DNA of 64,000 bases from Microcebus murinus (Eukaryota > Chordata > Mammalia > Primates > Cheirogaleidae), in the NCBI RefSeq assembly GCF_040939455.1, contig NC_134108.1, positions 37,988,501 to 38,052,500 of the forward strand. The letters run 5' to 3'. The stretch's first letter is position 1. Every line of letters starts with the position of its first letter. Both the position numbers and the translations under genes were made by a program. The notes under the pieces were generated by a model that made no database searches, had not been told where the DNA came from, and worked only from the letters and a program-made list of their open reading frames with translations. Shown here piece after piece: positions 61,481-64,000 of this stretch.

Positions 61481-63933
61481 CCCTAGGCCAGAGGTGGGGA
61501 ACCTTTCCACGTTGGAAAGCCACATTAATTTAGCTATAATCAAATAAGGTCTCATTCAAGAAACTTCATTAGATATCCTTAAAAATGTACATTATTTTGT
61601 AAAAATCTAACTACTATGTATTTAATAATTTCAAAAAATGAAAACTATTTGTTAATTTTAAAGTTAACCTTTTAATGACTTTGCTGTGTCTGCTTTATGT
61701 TGGAAAGTGTCTGAATATTTGGTTGCAGCATGGAGGTCCACAGTTTCAGTTGATCCTCTAGATGGGCATCAGTCATTTGTGACCTAAAGGGCATTCTTGA
61801 TTTAGGTTAGGTAGAAGAATGTAGATTCATAGCAACAGGTGGTTGAAAAGCAAGAAAACATTTTGGGGGCAGGTTGCCAAATGCGTGGGTATTCTACTGC
61901 ATTTTTCCATATTTCAATTGGATCTTTCTTAGCATCAAACAATGACTTTAAAATGTCATCTACTGAGAGAGCTTAATCAATTCCATCTGTAGTTCTTTAG
62001 GTGCCTTGGTGATGTCAACTAAGTGAAGCTGAAATGCTAATTTGAATGTGATGTCATGATTCTCAAAGTCAGTGAAACTTTCATTGTATTCTCCAATTAA
62101 TAAGTATATAACAGCTGCCTAGTCTCCAAATGATTCACATATATCATCCTGCTCATCAGTGACCTTTGCTACCTGGGGAAAATGTTCATATGAAATTTCC
62201 TTTTGAAGAAGTGTTTTGAAAAAAAGATAGCTTTTTTTTTAAATACTTGGATTTTTTGCCACATATTATACATAGACTTAGTTTTACCTTGAAAAAAATA
62301 ATCAAATCATTTTGATTTGACATGATATCATGACATGATATTTGACATGATATTCCCACAGAAATCTTCTTTCATAATTCACATTGCTGCTTCTGTTCTT
62401 CATTAAATGTCTGTTCTCACAGAGATAAACTTTGGCTATTAGTTTCTGCAATAGCCTGTCTCTGCAATAGACAAGTCACTTTAGAATGATATGGTAAATC
62501 CACACTGAATAGCTCATCCTTCAACATTAGCATGTTACAAAACTGACAATGCTCTGTTGCATTTGCAGGAATATAGTTAATGATACTTATAACTTGTTAC
62601 AAAGTGTCAGTTAAAATAGTAGCTTTAGCACAGAGGTTTTGCTGATGCAAGATACAGTGAAAAGAAATGAGAGCATCTGGATCTGTTAATACTTTTTTAT
62701 CTGTGCAATAAACCTTTCATGTTTTCCTGTCATGGAAGGTGCACCATCTATACATACACTCACTCAATATATCAATTGAGTCCAACTTCACATTTATCTT
62801 GAAAGTTGTTGAAGATAACTATTGCCCATGTTCTGTTTCCATGAGTGCCCCAAGTGAGTAACTCTTTGTAGCAAAGAAAATCTGTTATGATCCAAATGAA
62901 GTACAAAACCTGCGTGAGTCGGTAGTATCAGTTGATTCATCCAAAATGATTGAATAATATGTATTTTCCTTTTGAAGTATTGCATGCTTAAGTTGAAGGC
63001 TAATTAATTCATGCTGCTGATTAATTATGGTTCTCCTTGAAAGCAGCAGTTGTTTATACTTTGAAACGTTAACGAGACCTAAGCATCCTACAGCTTTGGC
63101 AATGCATTTTTTCCAATTTCAACATTACTGAATGCTTCCCTTTTCTCTCCACTATATAAGCTACTTTATAAGTTGCTTCAGTGGCATTATTTCTAGGTCT
63201 TTGCTTTTGCTTTTCATCTTTTAATTTCTGCAATACAACCTTTCACGCCTTTCCCTTTAATTTAAAATATTTGTGGTCCTTATAAGTGTTATAATGCTGC
63301 TGAGCATCGTATTTCTTTAATGTTGATATTGCAGTATCGCAAAGCAAGCAAATCATCTTCTGTTCTTTAGCAGAAACAATATAATATTACAATTCCCAAT
63401 TTTTGTTAAAAAATCTGTTTTCTTCCTAGGGTGTTCTCTTGATCTTCTTTGACATGATGTGCTATTAAGCAGACACAATTAAAAAATACTGTTAAGCTGT
63501 GCAACGTTTCACAAATTCCACTTCAAACAGAAATGCAGTGCACCATTGTCAAAAGCTGATAATAGACTGGCATATTCAATCCCATAATCTCTCACCAACC
63601 AGCCTCATGTAGTAGTGGTGCCAGTCAGGTGGGAGAAGTTAGAACTAAATCATGAGCGTAGCAGATGTCAATTTAGCCCTTACGGTTCACTAATATTCTA
63701 ATTGTGCCAGTCATTCTGGGAGGATTATTTTGTGGAAATTTACATTATTCTTTGGTATTTGAAATATGTTCATTTTAAAAATAAAATAAATTTATAAAAG
63801 ATGAACAAAAATGTATTAATGAAAATAAGAGGATTTGTTCTGTAAAACTTGGATTCAGTCAAAAGTTTGCACTTAAGGACCTGAAGGCCACATGTGGCCT
63901 TAAGGTGGCAGGTTCCCCATCCCTGCCCTAGGC
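61481..63933 (-). mobile_element. Complete but inactive 2.4-kb hAT transposon with perfect 8-bp target duplication
   Basis: The element body is 61489-63925 (2,437 bp). It starts CAGAGGTGGGGAACCT and ends with the near reverse complement (GGTTCCCCATCCCTG). CCCTAGGC flanks it at 61481-61488 and 63926-63933, an exact 8-bp hAT duplication. The minus strand holds a broken transposase, described separately. Intact ends with a decayed gene suggest one old insertion of an autonomous-length copy. The terminal repeats do not match a family I can name. Confidence 0.92.
61672..63365 (-). pseudogene. hAT (Charlie-like) transposase pseudogene
   Basis: A DDE-type transposase that would cut and join the element ends. 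Read on the minus strand, the order is: a CxxC...H...H zinc finger (CLLC at about 63340-63353, then HYNTYKDH at about 63278-63300); a helical ATYKVAYIVERKGKHS segment at about 63137-63184; the catalytic LDESTD at about 62927-62944; DGAPSMTGKHERF at about 62710-62748; and a C-terminal MTDAHLEDQL...SH dimerisation segment ending with a stop at 61672-61674. An in-frame TGA at 63242-63244 lies just after the zinc finger, and at least three further stops or frameshifts break the frame. The start codon is not identifiable. Confidence 0.88.
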
Positions 63934-64000
63934 AGCATGTCTAAACCAGAAAGACCTTTTAAGTCATCCTGCCACTTTGTTTATTTCACATCAGATTTTT
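63934..64000. other. No gene seen; right edge
   Basis: Short intronic remainder after the hAT target duplication. Confidence 0.5.

Larger units (their letters stand above)
42587..64000 (-). other. PKIB: PKIB intron 5' of the coding exon (inferred, open at the right edge)
   Basis: Sequence upstream of the acceptor at 42587 must be intron of the same minus-strand transcript. 5' untranslated PKIB exons could lie here, but none can be identified from sequence alone. Confidence 0.7.

Overview
The window looks like non-coding DNA from a strepsirrhine primate, most likely a lemur. Three things point there. A full-length Alu at 9898-10230 carries the middle segment and right-arm end (CTGACGCCACGGCACTCACT) that I associate with lemur Alus. 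At least seven L1 3' ends share the same tail (TGTACCCCCATAATATGCTGAAAT or a close variant). A short hAT element of the type that invaded strepsirrhines recently is present with a perfect target duplication. The DNA is AT-rich, has no CpG island, and has no open reading frame that looks like a long gene.

Only one host coding segment was found: a 177-base exon on the minus strand (42410-42586) encoding the first 56 residues of PKIB, the beta form of the heat-stable inhibitor of cAMP-dependent protein kinase. It has the pseudosubstrate core and most of the nuclear export signal, a clean 3' splice site before it and a 5' splice site after it. By inference the rest of the window is PKIB intron: 42587-64000 lies 5' of the exon and 1-42409 lies 3' of it. 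I did not find the last PKIB coding exon and presume it is left of the window.

The intron is a layered record of transposition. Left third (1-22 kb): an old L1M (about 590-2420), a 177-bp hAT miniature element, a lemur L1 tail nested in an older L1 (6145-6895), the young Alu, a MER1-type hAT element, and two Alus of different age. Middle (22-42 kb): L2 and MIR fragments, a tail-to-tail pair of lemur L1 ends (27.5-28.3 kb), an Alu cut down to about 37 bp, a 370-bp direct duplication about 1.7 kb apart (31.2 and 32.9 kb), a MER20, and an L1MA-type 3' end. Right third (42.6-64 kb): MIRs, L1 fragments, an L1 tail only about 77 bp long with a 13-bp target duplication, a decayed ERV-L (class III) provirus with both LTRs (52.2-58.1 kb), and a complete but dead 2,437-bp hAT transposon with perfect 8-bp target duplications (61489-63925).

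I see no sign of an undescribed multi-gene system. The observations most worth checking are the PKIB start-codon arrangement, the complete hAT element, the ERV-L provirus, the two very short retrotransposon insertions, the local duplication, and a perfect 31-bp inverted repeat. Repeat family names are from memory and were not checked against a repeat library.
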